A stretch of DNA of 64,000 nt from Carettochelys insculpta (taxonomy: Eukaryota > Chordata > Testudines > Carettochelyidae). The stretch is taken from NCBI RefSeq assembly GCF_033958435.1, contig NC_134137.1:253378501-253442500 (forward strand), read 5' to 3'. A program made the translations under genes and the position numbers. This document shows, one piece after another, positions 48,465 to 59,421 of this stretch. The notes below the pieces were generated by a model. That model worked only from the letters and a program-made list of their open reading frames with translations, made no database searches and was not told where the DNA came from. Every line of letters begins with the position of its first letter. Within the stretch, counting starts at the first letter, position 1.

Positions 48465-48529
48465 CCTTGGCCTTCACAACATTTTCCAAGTTCCACAATG
48501 TCAACTGTCATTAACTAATCATTGTCTTG

Positions 48530-48905
48530 CACCCAGGCCCACCGACAGGAGGCGGGCAAAGGAAGAAAGTGCCCTGAGGCCCAGTGATTCAAAGGAGCAC
48601 AGGGCTCCTGGCCACCACTGCTCCTACTGTAGCAGTGGGGGCCGCCAGAGCCCCAATCCCTTTAATCTGCCTCCCAGAGCACCATGCAGTGTGCTCTGTG
48701 CAGCTCAGGAAGAGTGGGGAATGGGGTGCCACTCTTTGCATGGCACGGAGTGCTGGCTGCCCCAGCCCTTTTGATTCCACTCAAGGCCCCACCACTCCCA
48801 GGAGAAAGGAGTCCCCCACACCTTGCACAGGGGCTTACAGAGGCCACTGACTCTCCTGCTGGCACCCCACTCTGCCCTCCAACAATTTTCTGCAGCTATG
48901 AAAAA
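48530..48905. repeat. GC-rich unclassified block
   Basis: Begins near GGCCCACCGACAGGAGGCGGGC and ends near CCTCCAACAATTTTCTGC. It is much richer in GC and CpG than the DNA on either side. Likely a transposon or repeat remnant. The overlapping short frames on both strands show no domain. Confidence 0.35.
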
Positions 48906-49700
48906 AACTAAAACAGAAAAGTTAATATTTAAAACCCATAATTTTGCATGACTATGTGAATTTAAATGGATACAAATCTTTAAAAATGATTCAAAATAAA
49001 CACAGATATTATCCTACAAAATTGCAAAAAATTGAATTTGCCAAGCCTAGCTGTGCATTAAAAGGAGGGGAGGCAAAGAGGGAAACAGGTTACTGTTTTT
49101 TATCAGCAATTATATATCCAGGGCAGTATAAATATCAACACATCACAACAGTAATTTTTAAATTGCTTTCAGTGTAAACACATTTTTTTGTAGACAGTGC
49201 TGCAGAAATGAGTTCTTAAGAGACATAAGAGGGGATAAAGGCGGGAACTTGACTTATGCTATAGCATTCCATGAACACTTTCGGCACGATGTGAATTAAT
49301 GACATTTAAAAAAGCCTTCCTTTGATAAACTCAATAAACAAAATGTTGCACATTAATAAACAACATATCTGGAGAAAGGAGCTACAGTGGTGGTGTATTT
49401 ATGAAAATGATTCCAAAGAAAAACGTTATTGGAATTAATGGCTAAAAACTGAGCAAGAAAATGGCAATAAGAATAGATATATATTCTGCATATATGTCTA
49501 CCCAATATCTGCAAAAAACAGATAAACTTGCATATTTTGTTACAATTGGTGAATCATGGATATGTCAGATATCTTTACTATGCCGGAGACCAACCAAGCA
49601 GGGATCAAACCAGCGGGTGTTAATATATCACATCACTGAAGATGCAATGAATCAATCCCTGAACACACCCCCATCAACACCATTACTCCAGGAAAACTAG
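48906..49700. other. Unique AT-rich DNA
   Basis: No gene or repeat recognised. Confidence 0.45.
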
Positions 49701-50165
49701 AAGAGTAGCCAGTGTCAATGGGAGACCAACCCCTGCTGACCTTATTACCTGGAAGATACCACGAAACATATGTTGACTTCAGCTATGCAATTTATTATGA
49801 AGGTAATGAAACAGAAGAGTATGGCATTGTAGTGAGGTACAGTGGCCTTCCCCTGATGAAGAGGGAGGGGAAGCCCACCAGAGGCCTTGGCCCAGAGTAG
49901 CTGTGCCCACCCAGCAGAGACTGACACCTGGGCATTAAGTGCTATAGGCAGAGCTCATTAAAAGGATGGCCTCTGAGCCAAGCAGAGGCCACTGGCCAGG
50001 CTCATGAAAGTAGAAGCCAAAGAGCCCATCTCAGACTGGCCAGAGTGGTTTGCCAGCTGCTCTGAACAAACCCCAGAGGCACAGCCAGGCCTGCTGCTGG
50101 CCTGCTATCTGGACTTCCTGGATCTATTGGGGTTCTCTGGCTGACTGCAAGCCCCTGCATCAGAG

Positions 50166-50300
50166 GACCAGGACCTGCCTGAGCCTGCAAGCCGAACAGC
50201 TGCCAGCTACCCTGAGGACCAGGACCTGTTTGAGCTTGTGGACCTCCCAGCTGCCTGCTACCCAGAGGGCCAAGACCTGCCTGAGACTCCTGCCTCCAGT
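50166..50300 (+). repeat. 51-bp tandem repeat, three copies, divisible by three
   Basis: Each unit begins GAGGACCAGGACCTGCCTGAG or a variant (GAGGGCCAAGACCTGCC for the third). In one frame they read EDQDLPEPA, EDQDLFELV and EGQDLPETP. Unit length 17 codons with conserved frame suggests they were once coding, but the host frame is not open far on either side. Confidence 0.75.
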
Positions 50301-50599
50301 CCACTACCCCAATGACATGGTCATGCCTGAGCAGTCACACCTCCCGTAGGACCTGGAGTGGGTCCCTGCACCAATGGAGGCAGAGGTATGAAACAGCTCA
50401 TGGGGCTCTCTGCCAGAGCCCAAGTTAGTGTGTTTTGGCCTGGATCCCCACTGACCAGCCTCTGGTGTGAGCTGCTGTTAGGGCCATGGGCTGGGATGCA
50501 GTGGAGTGGGTGGGCCTGCATCCCTCTCCCACTCCCCCGGAGAGGTAGCCCCTTGCCACTCCAAACCCATGCCTTGGTAGAGCACCTGCTGCTCTATCC

Positions 50600-51230
50600 T
50601 GCTTCAAGAAAGCCACTGGTGTACTGTTTGCTTTCTCAGCTCTGTTAAAAGGGAGCAGAGCCTTTCAGAGACTACTAACACCCCCTGCTTCAGGGCAAAC
50701 AAGTTGCATCTGATGAAGCAAGTCTTTGTCCATGAAAGCTTATGCTCCAAAATATGTTAGTCTATAAGGTGCCACAGGACTTCTTGTTGTTCTCGAAGCT
50801 ACAGACTAACACTGCTACCCCTCTGATACAACCCATATACTGTTTGTGAGCTCAGCCCTGACTCAGGGTACTGAGCTTCACTGGCTGCTGCCCTGCCCTG
50901 GCCCAGGCCCAGGGCTTGTATGTTGTGTTTCTCGACCCTGAAGCAGGGTGCTGAGCTTTGACTCCTGCCCCACCTGCCCCAGGGCTTATACACTGTTCTC
51001 AGCCCTGCTGGAAGGTGATCAGCTAATAAATGCTGCTAAATAGCCCCAGTGCCAGGGCTTGTATACAGTGTGTTCTCAGCCCTGTTAGAAAGTGTTTAGT
51101 TTATGAACCACTACTCTGCCATGCCCTGCCCCAGAGCTTACATACTGTGCTTTCTCAGCCCTGAGGAAAGACACTGAATTTACAGACTGCTGACACTTTG
51201 CAGGGTGGTGTGACCTTTCCTGCCCCAGGA
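50600..51230 (+). repeat. 70-78-bp degenerate tandem repeat, about six copies
   Basis: Repeating core: CCAGGGCTTGTATACTGTG, TTCTCAGCCCTGA, AGGGTGCTGAGCTT, GCTGCC. Copies start near 50,620, 50,831, 50,916, 50,987, 51,056 and 51,130. The foldback element at 50,705-50,828 lies between the first and second. Confidence 0.75.
50705..50828 (-). mobile_element. Foldback-family element, single antisense arm with head
   Basis: TTGCATCTGATGAAGCAAGTC, TTTGTCCATGAAAGCTTATGC, TTAGTCTATAAGGTGCCACAGG and GACTAACACTGCTACCCCTCTG. It is the antisense version of the arm plus the TAGCTGTGTTAGTC head seen at 27,918 and 31,480. Not palindromic here, showing that the single-arm form also moves. Confidence 0.8.
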
Positions 51231-51509
51231 GGGGGACAAACTCACTGGCACAGAACGCTACAAGTATTGAAGGAATTTATATTTTGCATTTCACTAACTC
51301 AAAAAATCAGGAACCAAAACTTTACCTGGAAATACAACTCCTCAAATTGAAAAAAAAACAAACAAAAAAACATTAGTACACCACACACCACACACCATGA
51401 AGTCTTCTCTCATATTACAAAGTTGAAATCCTTGGTCCCAGTGACATTAAGGGGATACTGCCTCTGATTTCAGTGGGTCTAGAATTTTACCCCAAGTACG
51501 TTTGAACAT

Positions 51510-53294
51510 ATGTGGGATGGGGAAAAGGGAAATGTTAACAGGAATGTCATGCATAGTAAAATGTTTTTTAAATACATTAGAAGCAGGAAGCCCGCTAAAA
51601 AAGCAGTGGGGCCCTTGGACGATAAAGATATAAAAGGAGCGATCAAGGAAGACAGTGCCATTGCGGAGCGATTAAATGATTTCTTTGCTTCAGTCTTTAC
51701 GGCTGAGGATGTTACAGAGGTTCCTAAATCTGAGCCAGCCTTTTTAGGTGACAAATCTGAGGAACTCACTCAGATTGAAGTGACATTAGAGGAGGTTTTG
51801 GAGTTAATTGATAAGCTGAATAGTAACAAGTCTCCACGACCAGACGGTATTCACCCAAGGGTTCTGAAAGAACTCAAATGTGAAATTGCGGAGTTATTAA
51901 CAGTGGTTTGTAACCTATCCTTTAAATCCACTTTGGTACCAAATGACTGGAAGACGGCCAATATAACGCCAATATTTAAAAAAGGCTCTAGAGGAGACCC
52001 TGGCAATTATAGACCGATAAGTTTAACATCAGTACCAGGCAAATTAGTAGAAACACTAGTAAAGAATAAAATTGCAAGGCACGTAGAAGAGCACGAATTG
52101 TTGGGCAAAAGTCAGCATGGTTTCTGCAGAGGGAAGCCGTGTCTAACTAATCTATTAGAATTCTTTGAAGGGGTTAATAAACATGCGGACAACGGGCACC
52201 CAGTGGACATAATATACCTACATTTCCAGAAAGCCTTTGACACGGTCCCACACCAAAGGCTTTTATGTAAATTAGGTGGTCATGGGATAGGAGGAAAGAT
52301 CCTTTCATGGATCGGGAATTGGTTAAAAGACAGAAAACAAAGGGTGGGAATAAATGGTAAATTTTCACAATGGAGGAGGGTAACTAGTGGTGTTCCCCAG
52401 GGGTCAGTCCTGGGACCGATCCTGTTCAACTTGTTCATCAATGATCTAGAAAATGAGGTAAGCAGTGAGGTGGCAAAGTTTGCAGATGACACCAAGTTGT
52501 TCAGGACAGTCAAAACCAAAAGGGATTGTGAAGAACTACAAAAAGATCTCAGCAAACTGAGTGACTGGGCAGCAAAATGGCAAATGAAATTTAATGTGGG
52601 TAAGTGTAAGGTAATGCATGTTGGAAAAAATAACCCAAATTACATGTACTACATGATGGGGTCAAATTTAGCTACGACAGATCAGGAAAGGGATCTTGGA
52701 GTTATATTGGGTAGTTCTCTGAAGACATCCACGCAGTGTGCAGCGGCAGTTAGTAAAGCAAATAGGATGTTAGGAATTATTAAAAAAGGGATCGATAATA
52801 AGACAAAAGATATCATACTTCCCCTATATAAAACTATGGTACGCCCACATCTTGAGTACTGCGTGCAGATGTGGTCTCCTCACCTCAAAAAAGATATATT
52901 GGCATTAGAAAAGGTTCAGAAAAGGGCGACTAAGACGATTAGGGGCTTGGAACGGGTCCCATATGGGGAGAGGCTAGAGAGACTGGAACTTTTCAGTTTG
53001 GAAAAGAGGCGATTGAGGGGCGATATGATAGAGGTATATAAAATCATGAATGGTGTGGAGAAAGTGAATATAGAAAAATTATTTACCTTTTCCCATAATA
53101 CAAGAACTAGGGGACACCAAATGAAATTGATGGGTAGTTGGTTCAAAACTAATAAAAGGAAATTTTTCTTCACACAGCGCACAGTCAACCTGTGGAACTC
53201 CTTGCCCGAGGAGGCTGTGAAGGCCAGGACTCTATTAGGGTTTAAAAAAGAGCTTGATAAATTTTTGCAGGTTAGGTCCATAAATGGCTGTTAG
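51510..53294 (+). CDS. CR1 ORF2 fragment: reverse transcriptase and C-terminal region
   Basis: 594 open codons. The ATG at 51,510 is simply the first in a truncated frame, not a real start. In order: LNDFFASVF (56-64), [20 protein letters not shown] (151-170), [17 protein letters not shown] (203-219), motif [16 protein letters not shown] (234-248), motif [21 protein letters not shown] (293-312), motif C FADDTKLF (324-331), then the CR1 C-terminal region ([30 protein letters not shown]) to the stop. In the full protein RT copies the LINE RNA into DNA at the nick made by the endonuclease, which is missing here. Motif A has His where the catalytic Asp normally stands (residue 238, codon CAT at 52,221-52,223), so the enzyme would be inactive even with a promoter. 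No stop or frameshift interrupts it, which points to a recent insertion. Confidence 0.93.
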   Translation: MWDGEKGNVNRNVMHSKMFFKYIRSRKPAKKAVGPLDDKDIKGAIKEDSAIAERLNDFFASVFTAEDVTEVPKSEPAFLGDKSEELTQIEVTLEEVLELIDKLNSNKSPRPDGIHPRVLKELKCEIAELLTVVCNLSFKSTLVPNDWKTANITPIFKKGSRGDPGNYRPISLTSVPGKLVETLVKNKIARHVEEHELLGKSQHGFCRGKPCLTNLLEFFEGVNKHADNGHPVDIIYLHFQKAFDTVPHQRLLCKLGGHGIGGKILSWIGNWLKDRKQRVGINGKFSQWRRVTSGVPQGSVLGPILFNLFINDLENEVSSEVAKFADDTKLFRTVKTKRDCEELQKDLSKLSDWAAKWQMKFNVGKCKVMHVGKNNPNYMYYMMGSNLATTDQERDLGVILGSSLKTSTQCAAAVSKANRMLGIIKKGIDNKTKDIILPLYKTMVRPHLEYCVQMWSPHLKKDILALEKVQKRATKTIRGLERVPYGERLERLELFSLEKRRLRGDMIEVYKIMNGVEKVNIEKLFTFSHNTRTRGHQMKLMGSWFKTNKRKFFFTQRTVNLWNSLPEEAVKARTLLGFKKELDKFLQVRSINGC

Positions 53295-53469
53295 CCAGGG
53301 ATAAAGTATGGTGCCCTAGCCTTCAGAACAAGGGCAGGAGATGGATGGCAGGAGATAAATCACTTGATCATTGTCTTCTGTTCTCCTTCTCTGGGGCACC
53401 TGGCATTGGCCACCGTCGGCAGATGGGATGCTGGGCTGGATGGACCTTTGGTCTGACCCAGTATGGCCG

Positions 53470-53485
53470 TTCTTATGTTCTTATG
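53470..53485 (+). repeat. CR1 3' terminal octamer pair
   Basis: Two TTCTTATG units. CR1 elements end in short 8-bp repeats that take the place of a poly-A tail; the exact octamer differs between lineages. Confidence 0.9.
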
Positions 53486-53498
53486 CATAAAACACAAG

Positions 53499-53913
53499 GG
53501 CTACGTCTACACTAGCCAAAAACTTTGAAATGGCCATGCAAATGGCCATTTCAAAGTTTACTAATGAAGCGCTGAAATACATATTCAGCACCTCATTAGC
53601 ATGCAAGTGGCCATGGCACTTCGAAATTGACGTGGCTTGTTCAGACGGGGCTCCTTTTTGAAAGGACCCCAGCTACTATGAAGTCCCCTTATTCCTACGA
53701 GCTGATAGGAATAAGGGGACTTTGAAGTAGCTGGGGTCCTTTTGAAAAGGAGACCCCTCTGGACGAGTCGCGCGGCTGCAAGCCACGTCAATTTTGAAGT
53801 GCAGCGGCTGCCGGCATTCTAATGAGGTGCTGAATTTCAGCGCTTCTTTAATAAACTTCGAAATGGCCATTTGCATGGCCATTTTGAAGTTTTGGGCTAG
53901 TGTAGACATAGCC
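53499..53913. mobile_element. TIR foldback element, 3-bp-duplication family (copy 6)
   Basis: A 415-bp palindrome from GGCTACGTCTACACTAGCC to GGGCTAGTGTAGACATAGCC, AAG on both sides. The arms pair through TTTGAAATGGCCATGCAAATG and CATTTGCATGGCCATTTTG. The core is AGTCCCCTTATTCCTACGAG with ATAGGAATAAGGGGACT, shared with copy 5. It retains CpGs such as GAGTCGCGCGGC, suggesting recent arrival. Confidence 0.93.
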
Positions 53914-53989
53914 AAGATGTAACACTGCCACTCTAACTACCTGTGATGGTGAGGCCTCCACTTGAGTCCTGTGTGTCCAATTCAGGTTA

Positions 53990-55080
53990 TGATGCTTTAG
54001 GAAAGATGTGGTATGGACCATTAGAGAGAGGGACAGGAGGACAGCAACAAAAATAATAAAACTTGTAGAAAACCTTATATATGAAGAGAAGGTTAAAAAA
54101 TGGAGCACATTTAGCCTTGAGAAAAGACTTAGGGTAGAGCCTGACAAGTATTCAAATAAGGCCATTTATTTAAAAAAAAAAAAAAAAAAAAAGAGGATTG
54201 CGATCACTTGATGCCCTTGTGCACTGAAGTAAGGCCAAGCTACCTAATCAGCAGCAAGGGAGATGGAGGTTCAACATCAAGAGCAAAAGCTGTAACTATA
54301 CAGGATAATTAAGTACTGGCCCAGGTTACCAAAGGAAGTTGTGGAAATCCCATCAGTAGAGGTGTTTAAAACAGGGTAGATAAACATCTGTTGGGAATGG
54401 TCTAGATATATTTGGACCCACCTTAGTGTGAGGGAATGTACTAGACAGTAAAACCCTGATTTATCCGATTTCAACTTACACGTTTCTTGGATTAATGCGA
54501 GTCAAAATTTACAAGTGAATTTAACAGGAAACCTTAGATGTGTGTCATTCACATATATGCAAACATGTGCTCTGGGGTTTCTGGCAGCAACGGGGCGGTG
54601 GGGACTGACAAGAGCGCAGTGCGCTGCCCCAACTCCATCCTCAAGGAGCTGCCGTGGCTGGGGAGAATCCCCAGCAGTAAAGCAGTGTGAGCCAGCTTGG
54701 AGCCAGGGGTGGGCAGACCAGTGTGGCACCGTGGCTGCTCCCTACCTTCCCCAGATGGGGGAGCTGGGGAGGGGGAGGGGCTGGAGCTGGATGGCAGAGT
54801 GCTGCACCGCCCGGCCAGCTCACAGCTGCTTTGCTGCCAGGGATTCCTCTCCGGCCAGGTGGCTCCGCGCGGGTGGAGCTGGGGTGGAGCCCTGCTCTCC
54901 AGCCAGTCTCCAGCTCTTGTTGCTGCCGGGAACCCCAGGAGCACGTGTTTGCATATAACTCCCCTTGAACTTGTGCAAAATTTGACTTTCACGTAGTTGC
55001 CCAGGAACACAACCTGTGCATAATTCGGGGTTTTACTGTATAAACTCTGAAAGTCCTTCCAGCTCTATGTTTCTGTACAT
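53990..55080 (+). mobile_element. Old CR1 LINE 3' region, sense, split
   Basis: The left part (GAGCACATTTAGCCTTGAG, GTTACCAAAGGAAGTTGTGG, GAGGTGTTTAAAACAGGGTAG, CATCTGTTGGGAATGGTCTAG) is the CR1 C-terminal region and 3' UTR. The tail (AAGTCCTTCCAGCTCTATG, TTTCTG) appears only after the pogo-like element at 54,446-55,038. A 21-bp poly-A at 54,172-54,192 interrupts the left part, perhaps an internal A-rich expansion. Different and older subfamily than the copy at 51,505. Confidence 0.82.
54446..55038. mobile_element. pogo/Tigger-like non-autonomous element (593 bp)
   Basis: The ends CAGTAAAACCCTGATTTATCC and the reversed right end CAGTAAAACCCCGAATTATGC are terminal inverted repeats with about three mismatches in 20. 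TA follows the right end, and GA precedes the left where TA is expected, consistent with one mutation. The interior is GC-rich (CCGGCCAGCTCACAGCTG) and gives composition-driven frames on both strands up to 153 codons, with no transposase motif. The right arm GCAAAATTTGACTTTCACG resembles sequence inside the element at 14,492-15,001. Nested in a CR1 tail. Confidence 0.82.
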
Positions 55081-57234
55081 AGGGATAAATGAGAAAGTAA
55101 GGTTATACTGGCCTGTCAATATAATTACTGCTGGAAAGGAACCTGTTGTGCTAGGATTAGCAGTACCTACTCAGAAGTAACATCTGATGTGTTACTTGCA
55201 AGCCACGTCTGAGTTCTTGGCTCGCTTGCTGTAGAACTGTGGATAGAGTGTTTAAGAAAATATAAATGATTGTAATACGATGGGGAGCATTATTGGTTAG
55301 GAAGGTAGCTTAATAAAGGGATGCAACAGCCTCAATTTCAGTTCCATTCAAATTAATTGTAAATTACACTTCTGTTACACAGAGAAACCCTGGCTCCTCC
55401 AGCTTTCAGAAATTAACCTGTAAATTAAATTGCATGAGATATAAAATATAAACAAAAGATAAAAGCAGAGGAAAGAATTTATGTTACGGCCTTCATATAT
55501 AAACATTTATTTTAATTACAATTATTAATTATTTGTATTACACTGGTTTCTAAAGGCCTCCATAGTGACTGAGATCCCATTGATGCTACATACTCACACA
55601 GGGTGAGAGGTGAAGCAGACATGAAGAAAGCCATGTGACAGGTGAGTGTCAAAAACAGGCTAGTCCAATACCCTACAAAAATCACATGGAATGCAAAACT
55701 AAGTTTATCTGTTACATTTAAAAAGAAAAAATCCTCATTATTAAATCAAAATTTCTTTGCATATTTGTGGCACTAAATATTGTTTTAAATTTTAATTACT
55801 GACATTAAGCTCATTATTTTATTATTTAGATTAAGTGTTGTTTCCCCAGGTTCTGATAAAACATTGATCACTATCATATCTGAGAGTTTCTTTTTAATAT
55901 CTCTGGTTCAGTAGGTGGAAGGTGAGGGCATGCATATTCTGACCTGGGGTTCTATAGCCTTAAAGACATACAGACTTTGACTGAACCTGGTTCATTATCT
56001 TCTGTAATACTTAGCAGTGAGTATTAATGTAAAATCTTTTAGAAAAATCTTTGCTAGTAAAAAAGGAATATGCAACTTGGGTTGTTTCCATGGATTTTAA
56101 TTGATTTTTAATCTGCTGGTAGTAGACTGTAAACATATGCTCAAAATACACACAAATGAAAGTCAATAGGAAATTTTATTAGCTTGCTTTCAGAGCATTA
56201 TAGCAATGATCGAAGGACTTTGAAGCACACACAGGCCCAGTTTGAATGGTTTCTCTTCTCTTCACAGGTTGTTTGAACACTGCTTCTACAAGGGCCCAAT
56301 TCAGACAGAATTTACAATTAACTTCTGCACCATGGAAGCCTGTGGTGGCTGCAAAAACAGTGTTAATATATTTTTTGTCAAACAGGGCCTTAATTCACTG
56401 CAAAGGTAGACAACAAAAGTTCTTGTGTACAGCACACCTATTCCAAAAATCATTTTCCAGAGTAACAAACATTTTTGAAATGGATTGTACTTCCTTCCCC
56501 TCACCCCGAAGCAAGAGGGAAGGAAGTGTCTGTCCACTTGTTTTCATTTCTTTAAATAAAGTGGTATTTATAGTTTTACACACACCCGTTCCAAAATCCA
56601 CATGCATATGTGTTTTTCTGTACATGAACTGGCTTTCTAGACCGCTGATCACACTATCTGCGAACAATGGAAAATTCAAACACCTGAGGTTCTCTTGGCA
56701 GCTGCTCCCCCACTTTTCACCCTTCTGTCTAGTTTCTGTCTGCTGTTTGAAAAGAAAATGACAAATAAATCAATCACGAATAGAGAGAAATGAAGAGACT
56801 AGGCACATAATAAATGCCCTACTTTAAGATGAATCTAGGCAGCAAAATGCAGGGTACTGGGAGAGGAAATGTAGACGAGGACTTCTTTGAAGTCACCAGC
56901 CCCCATCTCTTCACTAGATCCCTACTCACATGTTTATTGATGAAGAGCTTGGAGCACCCATCACCACTGCACAGTCCAGAGATTTTGGACAACTGACAGT
57001 CCCAAGAACATCCACTCCAGCCTTGTTTTTCGGACAAAACCATGATATTAGATATTCATACTGCTCATGCCAAAAAGAGTATTAATAAAAGGTATAGACT
57101 ACCCAGAGCTCAATGGCTGGAGGAAAATTGCCATTCTTTGGGCTGTTGTTATCAAAACATGGCCCATTTTCTGCCATTTGATGATGTAAATAAAAACTGC
57201 TTGACAGGGTCAGGCCAAATGACTACAGAAGAGT
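55081..57234. other. Unique non-coding DNA
   Basis: No confident gene or repeat. The longest open frame (56,246-56,761, 171 codons, plus) has no recognisable domain, no supporting splice or start context, and overlaps equally open minus frames, so I do not call it. Confidence 0.4.
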
Positions 57235-57960
57235 GATTGAACACAGGTACATTAGCCCCAGATTAAACAGGTTCCTTTTCCCTGGACAAGCTGACAAGGG
57301 CCACTCCAAACAACCAAATCACCTGGAGTCAATGAGGAACTTGCTAGAACCAATTAAGGCAGGCAGACCAATTAAGGCACCTGGAGTCAATCAAGAATTT
57401 GCTAGAATCAATTAAGAGAGGCTAATCAGGACACCTGGAATCAATTAAGAACCAGCCAATACTGGTTAAAAAGACTTCCCTTGAGTTAGTTCAGAAGAAG
57501 CACAGAGCTGTAGTAAGAAGGCACACTGCTAGAGGGCTGGAAGATACAAATACTTGCAGGTACCAGAGGAAGGTCCTTTGGTATCAATAAAGAAGGGGCT
57601 GATGGGTGGTCATGGGGAAGTGAACCAGAGAATCTGAACTGTTATACGGATGGCTCAGGAGGCATTGTAGACAGCTGCTATCCACAGGTTCTGTAAGATG
57701 GAAATCTGAACTGATTGTGCTCCTGGGTCCCTGCATCCCCCAGCTCCCTGTTTACCATGGGATTGTTGATCTGGACCATGAGAAACATGAGAGGGGAAGG
57801 GATACTCTGGAATGGGGTCAGACCTGTCCCCAAGCCACTCAGAGGGCCAGCAGAAACTATGGAGATTGTTCTCCTCCCTTTTCCCCCTTGGGGGCCAATG
57901 ATAAGGATGGCTAAGTAAATGGCAGTCTTGTGCTCCTTGGAAAAACATCTAAACCAAGAG
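57235..57960 (+). mobile_element. LTR-like block with tandem repeat at its start
   Basis: Starts with roughly 55-bp tandem units (57,320-57,475), then a TATA-like GGTTAAAAAGACTTCCC. After it come AGAAGAAGCACAGAGCTG, CTCCCTTTTCCCCCTTGGGGG and a downstream GC-rich tail. This order (CCAATTA-rich upstream repeats, TATA-like box, transcribed tail) resembles LTR promoters in turtle genomes. Ends not resolved; no internal genes. Confidence 0.4.
57320..57475 (+). repeat. 53-59-bp tandem repeat, three copies
   Basis: Units start CACCTGGAGTCAAT at 57,320, 57,378 and 57,432 (the third CACCTGGAATCAAT) and each contains a variant of GAACTTGCTAGAACCAATTAA. Each unit carries a CCAAT-like or ATTGG-like motif. 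Confidence 0.85.
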
Positions 57961-58962
57961 CCAGAGTGAGCCTCTGAGGCAAGCAGTCTGTCCAACATCA
58001 CGTGGCCTACCAAGGCAGAAAAGGAGCTGTGGCACAACTGATTACGAGCAATGGGTTTGGATATTTTCTAAATCAAAAATAAGCATCATCTACAGTTTTC
58101 TTAACAAAATTGAAAATAACAGTATTTTATTTCACACAGGTTGCTTGCATAAAAAATGAGAAGCCAGTTACTGGAGTTCAAACCAATACCAGTACAGCAC
58201 AAGGGAGAAGAAATGGCAAAAAAGAGTAATGAGATCTTACATTTAATGAGATATAGGACCTATCTTCCTGAGAGACTGTTGATAGTTTTACTAGGTTATG
58301 CCTCCCTGCCCCACCTCCAAATCATTCTCCCCGGCTAAATAAAGCCACTGAAGTACAGCATACTGGTAATAGAATACTGCAATAGCATGATTCTATTTTT
58401 AGAGCCAGAACCAAATAATACTATATCCAACTGAAATTACAAAAGAAAATTAGATAAGCAAAACAAGAACTACTTAGGTTGGAATTTTACCTGGATACCT
58501 TTTATGCCAAACATATTGAGGATTATTTAGTGAAAGAACCTTATTTTTATACATCTTACAAAAGACTCCCCCCATTCCAATATTAGAGTACACCTTAGCA
58601 CCATGGTAGGACATGTTAGAATTTAGAGAAGCACTTAAGATCATTTCTAATAGTAAATACAAGAGTAATCCCACTGGCATCAACGGGATTCTTCCTTGAG
58701 CTTAAAGTTAGGCATGTATTGAAGAATCTTGCCGAGTCAATGCCAAAAATCATATGTACGACTCAATGTTCTTGAAACTAATGAACTTCAACAACAGTTG
58801 GTAAAAACCTTTAGTTAGTATTTTACAGAATCATCACCAACTTCCTACAATGTCACTTGCAATCCTGCCAAGCAGAAAAAGAAAACAAAGACTAAAATAA
58901 ATCCACAGGATTCCTGGAATGCACCAAGACAGACAGCTGATACTGGAGCTGACTAAAAAGTG
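57961..58962. other. Mostly unique DNA
   Basis: No gene recognised. An ancient-repeat fragment lies at 58,660-58,745 (ATCCCACTGGCATCAACGGG, AAGTTAGGCATGTATTGAAG). Confidence 0.4.

Positions 58963-59005
<43 letters not shown>
58963..59005 (+). repeat. (ATT)14 microsatellite
   Basis: A perfect run of about 14 ATT units, long enough to be polymorphic. Confidence 0.95.
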
Positions 59006-59008
<3 letters not shown>

Positions 59009-59421
59009 TGTACTGCAATAGCAATCAAAGGCCCCAACTCAGTTTAGGGCTTCATCACACTATGTTCAGTATATAGGTAAAATAAGAGACAGTCTCTATC
59101 ATGTCTTAATGGAAAATAATTTCAGAATTTAGCCTTTTGCTATATAGGAATTGATTTTGATTTCTCTGATTACTTTGTTATTGATGAAGATCAGATTAAT
59201 AGGTCCTACAAACTAATTTCAGCATATGTGCTGTTGGAAAAATGTTCCCTCTGAGTTACAATTTGTGTTGAACAATTGGTCAACAAAGTCAGAAGATATT
59301 GTTTCCAACACCCAATTTGATAGAATACACGTTCATAAGGAAAGCAGTAACTACAGTTATGACAGATTTTTCAGATAAATGATTAACTTGATTTCATAAA
59401 TTACAGCAAGCTAAACTCATG

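Larger units (their letters stand above)
47745..48520 (-). mobile_element. CR1 LINE 3' UTR, antisense, split
   Basis: The left part (CAGCCCAAAGGTCCATCTAG, CCAGTAACTTGTCTTCC, GCTTCAGAGGGAATGAAC) and the right part after the insert (AAGTGATCCACCCCCTGTTG, AATAGACCTATGCTCCATG, CTTGGCCTTCACAAC) are consecutive CR1 3' UTR text read backwards. It is split by the element at 47,850-48,292. Inside it, at 48,439-48,464, a telomeric repeat replaces the expected short stretch. 5'-truncated, non-coding. Confidence 0.88.
49860..51235 (+). mobile_element. LTR-retrotransposon-like block with internal tandem repeats
   Basis: A GC-richer block with AATAAATGC-like and TTAAAAGGGAGCAGAGCC phrases, CAGCCCTGACTCAGGGTAC and GAGTGGGTGGGCCTGC. 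This vocabulary is familiar from turtle LTR elements. It contains in-frame 51-bp repeats (50,166-50,300) and a roughly 75-bp tandem array (50,600-51,230), the latter split by a foldback element at 50,705. No protease, RT or integrase is visible. The class is inferred from recollection. Confidence 0.4.
51505..53487 (+). mobile_element. Young 5'-truncated CR1 LINE
   Basis: It begins abruptly within the region between endonuclease and RT of ORF2. It runs through RT and C-terminal region to a stop at 53,292, then a 3' UTR with GGCACCTGGCATTGGCCACC, GGACCTTTGGTCTGACCCAG and two TTCTTATG octamers (53,470-53,485). The endonuclease and ORF1 are absent. 5' truncation and a short octamer tail instead of poly-A are CR1 hallmarks. 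It is far less diverged than the other CR1 pieces here. A 3-bp-duplication element starts 12 bp after the tail. Confidence 0.95.

Noticed and set aside
50600..51230. CRISPR-like array because of regular spacing
   Set aside because: Units are degenerate head-to-tail repeats without unique spacers, in a vertebrate genome.
54515..55010. Overlapping Gly/Ala/Ser-rich frames of 93-153 codons on both strands
   Set aside because: They fill the GC-rich centre of the pogo-like element; no transposase motif.
56246..56761. 171-codon open frame on the plus strand
   Set aside because: No recognisable motif, equally long frames on the opposite strand, and no splice or start evidence. Likely chance.
58834..59037. 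Poly-Asn containing frame
   Set aside because: Produced by the (ATT)14 microsatellite read on the minus strand.
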